Source: Candidatus Desantisiibacteriota bacterium
GTDB taxonomy: Bacteria; JACRDZ01
Assembly (NCBI GenBank): GCA_016209155.1
Contig: JACQWU010000025.1
Coordinates: 1 to 8,906, forward strand
Direction of reading: 5' to 3'
Length of the DNA: 8,906 nt
Shown: positions 1 through 5,622 of the stretch, one piece after another
How the letters are laid out: every line of letters begins with the position of its first letter
Position numbering within the stretch: the stretch's first letter is position 1
The notes under the pieces: model-generated
What the model saw: only the letters and a program-made list of their open reading frames with translations
Database searches by the model: none
What the model was told of the DNA's origin: nothing
Program-made: the position numbers and the translations under genes

Positions 1-951
1 TCCAGCAAGTAAAATATTTTTTTTAATATTATATCCCAATGTAGCCATAAATTCATATGCCTGACGGCGCTCATATATGGCTTTATTATAAAAAATCTGC
101 ATCGCTTCAAGAGAGCAGAGATATTTTTCATTATCTATTCGCATGAATTCTCTGGTTTCATTATAGTTGTTATATCTTTTTCCTGCATCCATTCTATGAA
201 TCGAAACCCCGTAGGTGTTTTCCGTAAGCATGCGATAACGGAGTTCCCCGCCATAATAACGGGCATTCTTTGATTGTATATAATTTAATGTTTGATAATC
301 GAGAGTAAGAGCATGATCACCGGAAGAATTTATATCCATCAGGGTTTTCCATTTTTCGGCAATTTCATTTTCAAAAAAAGAAAATACGGAAGATGTCGAA
401 GATGGGAAAATATATTTATAGGAATCTCTTTTATATTCTTCCATCAATGTAAGATAGGGTGTAATAAGATAATTAATAATATAATTCTGACTTATTATTC
501 TTTCTCTTTCCAGATTATAATCTAATTGTCCTGTTAAATAAGAGTTTCTATTTAGAACATAATAAATATCCATCCCTGTATCTTTTCTGAAAAGTGAAGA
601 AGAATTCATTTGATAAAGATATGAGATCCCTATTTCAGTGTGAGTACCCCATTCCTTACTTATCCTTGTTCCATAAAGAATGTCACCGCTTGTTCCTTCA
701 AGTTCATCTTCTTCTTGTTTTTTGGCTAAATATCCTGAAGTCCATCCGGAGAGGTGAATTGAATAATTATTTTTGGATATAGATAAATTTAAATATTCAA
801 TCAATTTGGATGATGTTTCAGTATTATCATTATTTTTATTGAAAATAATTATGCTATTAGAATCCCCTGACATATCGAAAGCATAAGATGGATAAGCATA
901 ATAAAATATTAAAATAGGGAAAAACATAATGCATAGTATTATTTTCTTCAT
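1..951 (-). CDS. Porin-like outer-membrane beta-barrel protein, C-terminus cut by window edge
   Basis: An open frame of 317 codons runs from an ATG at 951 to the window edge with no stop. A GAGGT ribosome site lies 4 bases upstream of the ATG. Residues 1-24 form a classical signal peptide (MKK, a hydrophobic core, then PSYA before FD), so the protein is exported. The rest has alternating polar/hydrophobic, aromatic-rich stretches typical of beta-barrel strands, for example around residues 48-63 and 80-100, and contains no cysteine cluster or enzyme motif. The early order of features (a short strand after the signal peptide, then EYLNLS, then a GW motif, then GDILYG) resembles, from memory, porins encoded beside multiheme cytochromes in metal-reducing bacteria. 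It is divergent from the 15-heme cytochrome, with 278 bp between the two start codons. I infer that it is the outer-membrane channel of an electron conduit. Export and a barrel fold are fairly safe; the specific role is not. Confidence 0.6.
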   Translation of the reverse strand, partial: MKKIILCIMFFPILIFYYAYPSYAFDMSGDSNSIIIFNKNNDNTETSSKLIEYLNLSISKNNYSIHLSGWTSGYLAKKQEEDELEGTSGDILYGTRISKEWGTHTEIGISYLYQMNSSSLFRKDTGMDIYYVLNRNSYLTGQLDYNLERERIISQNYIINYLITPYLTLMEEYKRDSYKYIFPSSTSSVFSFFENEIAEKWKTLMDINSSGDHALTLDYQTLNYIQSKNARYYGGELRYRMLTENTYGVSIHRMDAGKRYNNYNETREFMRIDNEKYLCSLEAMQIFYNKAIYERRQAYEFMATLGYNIKKNILLAG

Positions 952-1069
952 TTTTACCTCTAAGTAGTTCAACCTAAAATAGCATAATTAAATTAAAAAA
1001 TCAAATAATGTTAATATTTTTTCCTGTTTCTTCATTTTTCTTGACAAATCTATACTTATGAGGGAAAAT

Positions 1070-1196
1070 TTTATCTGGAAGTGCCATTAATATCCTGCCT
1101 TTTTTATGCAGGGATGAATTGGCACTAAAATAAATAATAAAGAATTCCAAAGAGAGACAGAAGAACCCCTGCAGTCTCTGCCACAGGGTTCTTCAT
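1070..1196 (+). repeat. 127-bp structured repeat, copy A, upstream of the cytochrome
   Basis: This aligns without gaps to 4577-4703 (offset 3507), with 15 differences in 127 bases. The first hairpin runs 1081-1125, with outer arms GTGCCA/TGGCAC and an inner CCTGC/GCAGG stem. The second has arms GAAGAACC (1160-1167) and GGTTCTTC (1187-1194), continued by CTG/CAG after one bulged base. Its apical loop contains TCTCT, which can pair with AGAGA just upstream (1153-1157), an H-type pseudoknot or an alternative stem. The element ends about 34 bases before the cytochrome ATG, so it would lie in that gene's leader. It may be a mobile non-coding element or a leader RNA. It matches no riboswitch class I know. 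Confidence 0.75.
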
Positions 1197-1229
1197 AAGA
1201 ATACTGGAATTTTATAAAAAGGGATATCA

Positions 1230-2846
1230 ATGTTGAAAAATAAAATAAATTTTGTGATTTTAATTGTTTTAGCATTAATTTTAGGAATAATATCTATTAT
1301 TTTTTCTGAGCCCGAAGACAAAACCGTAAAAGTAGAAAAGCCTGTAAAAAAAGAAATAAAAAATGAATCAAAAGCGCTTGAACAATTTGCTAAAAAAAAA
1401 GGTAAAGGGGATCTTAAAAATCCTCATGATGAAATTGACTGTACAGAATGTCATGCAAAAAAACCCGTAAGAGGTAAAGACACCCCTGCAACTGTAACAT
1501 TTATCAATGAGGATTTTAATTTATTATGTACTAACTGTCATTCGCAGGAGAGCAATATACATCCTGTAGGTATTGTTCCCCCTTTTAAAGTTCCTGATAA
1601 TCTTCCTCTTGATAAGCAGGGAAGAAATACATGTGTGACATGTCATGATGTTCATTTAAAAGATATAGGGAATTCATTACTGCGTGGATTTGAAGAAGGC
1701 GGTAAATATACGGCAAGAACAGATTTATGTTATGATTGTCATGGTGACAGCTATGCAAATAATAATCCGCATCTGACACAAATCGGCAAGCGTAAATGCC
1801 TTTTTTGTCATTCATCAGAACCGAGTCTTACTGATAATGAAAAAACAATACATATGAAAGTCAATATTTTTTCTCTTTGTGATTTTTGTCATAATGTTAT
1901 AAAAAAGAATCATCCCTTAAATGTTGATGAAACAATATCCCCGCCTGAGGAATTGCCAAGAGATTCTGACGGGAATGTTACTTGTGCCACCTGTCACAAT
2001 CCGCACGGTACAACAGAAACAGTGCATTATTTGCGCAGGGAATATGTCCTGTCGCTTGAAGAAGAAAAATTTATAAATCCTCATTTTTCCAAAACACATT
2101 GCAAGGCGTGCCATCTTACCGAACCAAAAGCTGATGATGCAAGGGATAAAGTGGATTTTAAATATAAAGGAAATTTTATAGCGCTTTGCAACAGCTGTCA
2201 TGGTGCCAGCGCTAATATTCATCCGGTAGATATAGTTCCTCCGGTTGATATGAAAGTCCCTGCTGATCTGCCATTAAATAAAGAAGGGAAAATAACCTGT
2301 ATTACATGTCATGACGCAGGTTTTGTTAACCGCTCCGTAAAATATTTAATCAGAGGAGGAGAGAATTTTGCTGAGGTTAATGAGCTATGCTACAGATGTC
2401 ATGAAAAGGAAAAATTTAAAAAAATGAATCCGCATTCAAAAATAAAGGAAGAAAGAAAGTGTATGTTTTGTCATATTGTTCCGCCTAACGAGGATGACGA
2501 TTCACCTGAAACCGTAAAAATTAAAACCTCTATCAGACTTTTGTGTATTCGCTGCCACTCAGATAGACCGCATCCTTCTAATTTTAAACATTTAATAAGA
2601 CCGGCCATGGTCATTCCAAAGACATATCCTCTTGATGACGGATTTATAACATGTACTACCTGTCATGATCCGCATATGGGTGAGTTAAAATTTAAAAAGA
2701 AGAAAAAAAGAGGCGATGATGAAGAAGAAGAACAGGATACCAAACAGGAGCAAGCTAAGGAACAGGTACTGCGGCTGGAGTTCGGTAAAAAAACAAAGAG
2801 CTTAAGAAAAGGATTCTCCTGCAAAATTTGTCATATTAACCTGTAA
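1230..2846 (+). CDS. Membrane-anchored or periplasmic 15-heme c-type cytochrome (doubled-CXXCH type)
   Basis: The 538-residue protein carries 15 CxxCH heme-attachment motifs, starting at residues 71, 100, 135, 167, 190, 217, 252, 291, 320, 357, 387, 411, 439, 475 and 531. Residues 7-26 are a hydrophobic segment with no clear AxA cleavage site or lipobox, so an uncleaved N-terminal anchor is likely. The protein is built from four modules of about 120 residues (starting at 71, 190, 291 and 411). Each has the pattern CxxCH, CxxCH, HP, a proline-rich bridge, a LP...G line, TCxTCH, LR and a final CxxCH. Module 2 lacks its fourth heme site, and module 4 has a Lys/Glu-rich insert of about 26 residues. 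Such proteins wire electrons across the periplasm. Its partner may be the divergent porin. The ATG follows AGGGA by 5 bases. The exact electron donor and acceptor cannot be told. Confidence 0.93.
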   Translation: MLKNKINFVILIVLALILGIISIIFSEPEDKTVKVEKPVKKEIKNESKALEQFAKKKGKGDLKNPHDEIDCTECHAKKPVRGKDTPATVTFINEDFNLLCTNCHSQESNIHPVGIVPPFKVPDNLPLDKQGRNTCVTCHDVHLKDIGNSLLRGFEEGGKYTARTDLCYDCHGDSYANNNPHLTQIGKRKCLFCHSSEPSLTDNEKTIHMKVNIFSLCDFCHNVIKKNHPLNVDETISPPEELPRDSDGNVTCATCHNPHGTTETVHYLRREYVLSLEEEKFINPHFSKTHCKACHLTEPKADDARDKVDFKYKGNFIALCNSCHGASANIHPVDIVPPVDMKVPADLPLNKEGKITCITCHDAGFVNRSVKYLIRGGENFAEVNELCYRCHEKEKFKKMNPHSKIKEERKCMFCHIVPPNEDDDSPETVKIKTSIRLLCIRCHSDRPHPSNFKHLIRPAMVIPKTYPLDDGFITCTTCHDPHMGELKFKKKKKRGDDEEEEQDTKQEQAKEQVLRLEFGKKTKSLRKGFSCKICHINL

Positions 2847-2854
2847 GGTTTTGA

Positions 2855-3021
2855 AAATAATAATTTGAAATTTTAGATTTGAAAGTATGCAGCAGAGTTA
2901 TAACTCTTGTGCTTATAGATTGTAATAGGTTGGAATCTCTATTAAATCTCCGAGTGAATATGAGTTATCCTTTGTCGATATAAGGTGGGAGCAATTTCCA
3001 GATTGCGATGATTTGTTCGAT
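2855..3021. repeat. 167-bp direct repeat, left copy
   Basis: This aligns without gaps to 6293-6459 (offset 3438), with only 4 mismatches. The right copy contains the last 35 codons and stop of nnrD on the minus strand plus about 58 bases beyond, so the left copy reads as an nnrD tail without a gene. It holds the perfect 14-bp palindrome AGAGTTATAACTCT (2894-2907) and an imperfect GCAAT...ATTGC hairpin (2991-3006). It begins 8 bases after the cytochrome stop codon. It could be a dispersed intergenic repeat, or one end of a duplication or insertion that brought in the accessory genes. Confidence 0.9.
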
Positions 3022-3278
3022 TATAAAAAGAATCGCAAATAAGATTAATTTATAAAATCAAACAACCAATATCCTCGACCTTCTATTCCATTGAGCTTGC
3101 ATCTACCCCAGACAACCTACCTATTACAAATTTTTAACTAAAAATTTTGTCTAAAAATGTTTTTAATGGTAAAATATAAATTCAAGTATAGGAAATTGAA
3201 AGTTTGGTTATAGCGGGGCTGTCTAAAAAAGTGCAAAAACCGCTTTCCCGTCATTCCCGCAAAAGCGAAAAAAAATAT
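3022..3278. other. Gene-free stretch between left direct repeat and BrxA-like gene
   Basis: I see no coding region on either strand. The stretch contains a strongly AT palindrome around 3128-3148 (AAATTTTTA arms), a possible promoter at 3147-3175, and at about 3215-3268 a segment ending in CGTCATTCCCGC, which resembles a common dispersed bacterial repeat fragment. The reading frame of the next gene extends upstream into this segment from a TTG at 3204, but the extra 25 residues look repeat-encoded rather than native. Confidence 0.5.
3147..3175 (+). promoter_or_regulatory. Possible sigma-70 promoter for the BrxA-like gene
   Basis: TTGTCT (3147-3152) is followed after exactly 17 bases by TAAAAT (3170-3175). 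The -35 matches the consensus in 4 of 6 positions and the -10 in 5 of 6. It points toward the BrxA-like gene, whose ATG is about 100 bases downstream. The AT-rich background makes chance matches common. Confidence 0.35.
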
Positions 3279-3773
3279 ATGGAAAAACTCTATAAAGCAA
3301 ATATAACAGCCGGCGCGTTATTGGTACCTGAAAGCAGAAAGATTGCGAATCTTATGATATGCAATGTTTCACCTCAAGAATGGAAGGATGCGATTGAACA
3401 AAAAAACATCCTGCAAAAATTGAGCGTATCTTCGTCAAAACGTGTAGCATCACATATACGTTCGCGTTTAGAACTTATGACGCCTGAGCTGTGGCAGATG
3501 GTTCGGGACGGGGACGCTGTTCTTTCTACACAGGCGGTTTTTGCGGCGGCTATTAAACATTGCCGGATCTTAGGCGATTATCTTGATCTTGTTGTACGCG
3601 AGCAATTTAGAAGGCTTGAAGACAAGCTGACCCCTGCATTATGGGATGAGTTTATTTTGTCACTCGACCTCGATGATGGAGTTAAAGTAAATTATGGAAA
3701 ATTTGGCGAACTTTTAGCAGATGTAAAAAAAATCACCGGAACAAAAGAGGAAAAAGATGAATCTACTGATTAA
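3279..3773 (+). CDS. brxA: BrxA-like (DUF1819) N-terminal region fused to a PglX-like C-terminal tail; probable BREX deletion scar
   Basis: The frame gives 164 residues from ATG 3279. Residues 1-127 match the BrxA/DUF1819 pattern as I know it: LYKANITAGALL, PESRKIA, ENILQK-like NILQK, R.R.E.MTPELW, then AAIKHCRILGDYL and LTPALWDEF. BrxA is a small conserved DNA-binding component of BREX phage defence and is usually about 200 residues long, so the last third is missing. From about residue 129 the sequence becomes DLDDGVKVNYGKFGELL, which resembles the extreme C-terminus of PglX-type adenine methyltransferases rather than BrxA. I infer that an internal deletion removed the genes normally lying between and left an in-frame chimera. 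A longer start at TTG 3204 is possible, but it would encode repeat-like sequence. The ATG has no clear ribosome site. G+C is higher than in the toxin-antitoxin genes that follow. BrxA identity is fairly likely; the tail assignment is from memory. Confidence 0.62.
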   Translation: MEKLYKANITAGALLVPESRKIANLMICNVSPQEWKDAIEQKNILQKLSVSSSKRVASHIRSRLELMTPELWQMVRDGDAVLSTQAVFAAAIKHCRILGDYLDLVVREQFRRLEDKLTPALWDEFILSLDLDDGVKVNYGKFGELLADVKKITGTKEEKDESTD

Positions 3774-3783
3774 TTATTATCAT

Positions 3784-3807
3784 TTAGTTAGTTAGTTAGT
3801 TAGTTAG
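3784..3807. repeat. Six tandem TTAG tetranucleotides
   Basis: TTAG is repeated six times without interruption just after the stop codon of the BrxA-like chimera. Each unit reads as a stop codon (TAG) in one frame. It is a simple-sequence tract prone to slippage, and nothing shows a function. Confidence 0.9.
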
Positions 3808-3830
3808 AGAAGAAGTATGTTCAATTAATC

Positions 3831-3859
3831 TTGACAAAGTGTAGTTTGTAAGCTACAAT
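3831..3859 (+). promoter_or_regulatory. Strong sigma-70 promoter with overlapping inverted repeat, toxin-antitoxin type
   Basis: TTGACA (3831-3836), a 17-base spacer, then TACAAT (3854-3859) make a near-consensus promoter. The inverted repeat TGTAG (3840-3844)/CTACA (3853-3857) overlaps the spacer and -10, a placement typical of autoregulatory operators bound by antitoxins of HigA type. The toxin ATG is at 3870, only 10 bases past the -10, so the transcript would be leaderless or nearly so. Confidence 0.7.
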
Positions 3860-3869
3860 ATTGTTAACA

Positions 3870-4257
3870 ATGATAAAAACAATAATTTCATACAAAACAC
3901 TAGAATAATAAAGAACCATTTACAGATTGGCTTTTTTCTTTAAAAGATAAAGTTTCTAAAAAAAAATATAGAACATTAAATAAAATTGAAGAAGAATATT
4001 TTACAATACATCCAAAAGAAATTAAGCAGTACCTTGAGATTGCTTTAGAAGAATATCAGAGAGATGGTGACGAAAAAGCTTTTCTATCTTCACTTGCAGT
4101 GGTCACCAAAGTAAAAGGTGGTTTTACAAAACTTTCTAAAGAAACTAGTTTGAATAGAGAGCATTTGTACAGAGCACTATCTAAAAACGGTAATCCTAAA
4201 TTTTCAACCGTTATACAAATACTTAATTCAATGGATATTAATTTAAAGCTATCATAA
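3870..4257 (+). pseudogene. Broken HigBA-type toxin-antitoxin module: toxin start joined to antitoxin end
   Basis: ATG 3870 opens MIKTIISYKTLE and hits TAA TAA at 3906-3911. One base out of frame the sequence continues KEPFTDWLFSLKDKV...NKIEEEYF (from 3910), which is the N-terminal region of RelE/HigB-like toxins (PF.DWL.SLKDK pattern). A single extra T near 3906 explains the shift. From about 4015 the same frame becomes KEIKQYLEIALEEYQ and runs to a TAA at 4255. This is the TIGR02684-like addiction antidote family, with a helix-turn-helix (GGFTKLSKETSL, then LYRALSKNGNPKFST). The toxin C-terminal two thirds, the toxin stop and the antitoxin start are therefore missing: an in-frame deletion joined the two genes. 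The toxin cannot be active. The antitoxin DNA-binding half is whole but has no start codon of its own before the toxin part. Its promoter and operator remain at 3831-3859. Confidence 0.75.
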
Positions 4258-4505
4258 TCCTGAAATTGAATTTGAAAACGATTATGCCGGGAATCAGTTT
4301 AAACAGTGAAAAAGGGGTCAAGTCTCGACTTGACTACATGTTATGCGGTTGAGTGAGGTTGAGTATAAAATATAGTATGAATGTATAGTGTGAAAAGTTA
4401 TAAAAGTGCTGTAAAATATTTAGAAAAATTTAAAGCAGTGTCAAGAGGATTGCAATTTAAAAGCACCGTTTAATGAACTAAAAAACCGGAGCAAAAGAGA
4501 AAAAA
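4258..4505. other. Gene-free stretch after the broken HigBA module
   Basis: I find no recognisable gene. A 30-codon frame at 4381-4473 is the longest plausible small ORF, but it has no ribosome site and no family resemblance. The stretch contains the REP-like palindrome at 4317-4334 and a short direct repeat of GGTTGAG at about 4347-4363. Confidence 0.5.
4317..4334. repeat. REP-like palindrome
   Basis: GTCAAGT and ACTTGAC are perfect 7-base arms around CTCG, preceded by GGG. The pattern resembles the repetitive palindromes moved by REP-associated tyrosine transposases (RAYT). No transposase is in this window, and only this one copy is seen. Confidence 0.6.
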
Positions 4506-4534
4506 ATTGACTTATTTAGTTTTAAATATTAAAA
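4506..4534 (+). promoter_or_regulatory. Probable sigma-70 promoter for the second toxin-antitoxin pair
   Basis: TTGACT (4506-4511), a 17-base spacer and TAAAAT (4529-4534) match the consensus in 5 of 6 positions each. Transcription would start near 4541 and run through the structured repeat at 4577-4703 before the antitoxin ATG at 4720, giving a leader of about 180 bases. Confidence 0.55.
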
Positions 4535-4576
4535 TAATATTTATAATTTATTAGGAATAAGGACTACTATAATAAA

Positions 4577-4703
4577 TTTATCTGGATGTGCCATTAATAC
4601 CCTGCCTTTCGAAGGCAGGGATGAATTGGCACAAAAATAAATAATAAAGAATTCCTATCAGAGACAGAAGATACCCTGCGGTCTCTGCCGCAGAGTTCTT
4701 CAT
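4577..4703 (+). repeat. 127-bp structured repeat, copy B, upstream of the antitoxin
   Basis: This is the partner of 1070-1196. The first hairpin (4588-4632) has arms GTGCCA/TGGCAC and a near-perfect CCCTGCCTT/AAGGCAGGG inner stem. The second has CTGCGG (4676-4681)/CCGCAG (4688-4693), flanked by GAAGA/TCTTC. Its six-base loop TCTCTG (4682-4687) is fully complementary to CAGAGA (4659-4664). It ends 16 bases before the ATG, and both copies are followed by AAAAAGGGA as ribosome site. In the apical part of hairpin 2 copy B pairs better than copy A; in the lower part copy A pairs better. That pattern looks like drifting copies of a stable parent. Confidence 0.75.
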
Positions 4704-4719
4704 TAAAAAGGGAATTATT

Positions 4720-4929
4720 ATGAATATAACTTTTGAAAATTTAGTAGAAGAAGTGAAGAAATTATCATTTGTGGAAAAAGAAGAATTAAATTTTTTGCTT
4801 GATAAATATTTAGTTGAGACAAGAAGGGGAAAAATAAAAAACAGCTACAGTAAAAGTCAAAAAGAATTTAAAAAAGGTAAATTAGTATTCTCAAACAATA
4901 TTGATAAATTAAAGGAATTGATTGAATAA
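4720..4929 (+). CDS. Antitoxin of a RelBE-type pair (69 residues)
   Basis: This is a short acidic/basic helical protein: residues 1-32 form a predicted helix-rich head (LVEEVKKLSFVEKEELNFLL), and residues 33-69 a charged tail ending in NNIDKLKELIE. The size, and the fact that its stop TAA overlaps the ATG of a RelE-family toxin frame by one base (TAATG), identify it as the antitoxin; I do not recognise the family by name. It lacks a clear DNA-binding fold, so autoregulation cannot be judged from sequence. The start is supported by AGGGA 6 bases upstream. Because the partner toxin has a nonsense codon, this gene is probably an orphan antitoxin. A promoter lies at 4506-4534. Very AT-rich codon use (AAA, TTA, ATT) matches the toxin. 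Confidence 0.7.
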   Translation: MNITFENLVEEVKKLSFVEKEELNFLLDKYLVETRRGKIKNSYSKSQKEFKKGKLVFSNNIDKLKELIE

Positions 4930-5198
4930 TGATTAAAATTTCTTTTGGCTCTTCATTTAAAAATGTTTTTAAGAAAAAGATTAAAAAAGATAAAAATTTA
5001 GAAAAAAAATTTTGGGAAAGAATAGAGATTTTTATTAACAATCCTTATGATGACTGATTAAGAACACATAAATTAAGTGGTAATTTAAAAGATTTATGGA
5101 GTTTTAGTATAGAATATGATGTAAGAATTATATTCTATTTTGTTGATAATACTAAAGTAGTATTTGTTGATATTGGTACGCATGATGAAGTTTATTAA
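4929..5198 (+). pseudogene. RelE/YafQ-family mRNA interferase toxin interrupted by in-frame TGA
   Basis: The 90-codon frame starts at an ATG overlapping the antitoxin stop. It ends with the family signature THKLSGNLKDLWSFSIEYD, then VRIIFYFVDN and VFVDIGTHDEVY at the C-terminus, where the ribosome-bound-mRNA-cutting residues of these toxins lie. Codon 43 is TGA (5055-5057), between NPYDD and LRTHKL; a TGG (Trp) or CGA (Arg) codon there would restore the protein by one base change. All other features are intact, so the nonsense change looks recent. No neighbouring gene uses TGA as a sense codon, and genes here write Trp as TGG, so recoding is unlikely. The truncated 42-residue product would lack the toxin core. 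Confidence 0.82.
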
Positions 5199-5449
5199 GT
5201 ACAAAACAAAGGATTGGGGAATAAGGGTGGTGCAGATAGTGCATTGCTAAAAATTTGGTAATTATAAAAGACTTTTAACTTTAAATGGGTGCATCCCCGT
5301 ATTTGCAATTTTTCATGCAGCCAATTTTGGTTCTAATGTATGATAATGTCTTTTTAACATTACTTGATTATCATATCGTGTATTCTATAATTACTAATAA
5401 GAATCATCACTGGAAAGTATAGATGCTTTAATTTTAATGATCCCTTTAA
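5199..5449. other. Gene-free stretch after the RelE pseudogene
   Basis: I see no gene. The stretch contains an inverted repeat ATGATAAT (5340-5347)/ATTATCAT (5367-5374) with an inner AATGT/ACATT pair, and a small GGGTGCATCCC near-palindrome at about 5287-5297. It ends at the pglX-like fragment. Confidence 0.5.
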
Positions 5450-5503
5450 CGAGCAGACACCATGAAAGAACTCCAAAGTTATGCCGTCGGTTGCATGATG
5501 GGA
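5450..5503 (+). pseudogene. Orphan 18-codon fragment resembling BREX methyltransferase PglX
   Basis: In the frame of the ATG at 5462 the sequence reads RADTMKELQSYAVGCMMG and then stops at TAG 5504; an in-frame TAA lies directly upstream. The core SYAVGCMMG matches a motif I recall from BREX-1 PglX adenine methyltransferases (SYAVGCMFGRYSLD). The fragment is richer in G+C than the DNA around it. It has no flanking continuation, so it is a relic, not a gene. Together with the chimera at 3279-3773 it is a second sign of a dismantled BREX locus. The match is short and from memory. Confidence 0.5.
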
Positions 5504-5525
5504 TAGTTCAATACTATGTTATCGA

Positions 5526-5541
5526 GCCTCATAAATGAGGC
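5526..5541. repeat. Small palindrome
   Basis: GCCTCAT and ATGAGGC are perfect arms around AA, about 20 bases after the stop of the pglX-like relic. A short hairpin could form, but there is no T-tract, so it is not a convincing terminator. Confidence 0.6.
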
Positions 5542-5574
5542 AATTACATATCATCGCAGTGTAGTAGTAGTAGT

Positions 5575-5592
5575 TGCCCGATTTATCGGGCA
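5575..5592. repeat. TGCCCGAT palindrome upstream of the nucleotidyltransferase
   Basis: TGCCCGATTTATCGGGCA is an 18-base near-perfect palindrome. It is preceded by four TAG triplets (5562-5573) and lies about 30 bases before the start of the nucleotidyltransferase gene. It resembles the short intergenic palindromes dispersed in many genomes. It may act as a weak terminator or an mRNA hairpin, but no T-run follows directly. Confidence 0.6.
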
Positions 5593-5622
5593 TAATTAAA
5601 TATCTTTTTAAAAGAGGGCAGA

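Noticed and set aside
1041-1069. Possible promoter TTGACA with a -10 of GAAAAT for the cytochrome
   Set aside because: The -35 is good but the -10 matches poorly at 17 bases, and the better TATACT (1051-1056) has no matching -35.
1070-1196. Known GEMM (cyclic di-GMP) riboswitch before the cytochrome
   Set aside because: Cytochrome leaders often carry GEMM, but its conserved core is not present here, and the same element precedes an antitoxin.
1087-1275. Minus-strand frame through the 127-bp repeat
   Set aside because: It is a shadow frame over the repeat and the cytochrome start, with no signal of its own.
1585-2222. Two minus-strand frames inside the cytochrome gene
   Set aside because: They are antisense shadows of the Cys/His-rich cytochrome; the plus-strand gene explains the region.
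3760-3798. ATG overlapping the end of the BrxA-like gene, 12-codon frame
   Set aside because: It ends in the TTAG repeats after MNLLINYYHLVS; it is too short and has no family match. It may be only the lost start of a following BREX gene.
4381-4473. 30-codon ORF starting MYSVKSYKSAVKYLEKF
   Set aside because: It has no ribosome site and no recognised family, and it sits in AT-rich spacer where such frames arise by chance.
5055-5057. TGA as a recoded Trp or selenocysteine codon
   Set aside because: Neighbouring genes use TGG for Trp and none has internal TGA; I see no selenocysteine hairpin directly after it.
5562-5573. Four TAG triplets
   Set aside because: The tract is too short for a meaningful simple repeat and has no function visible.
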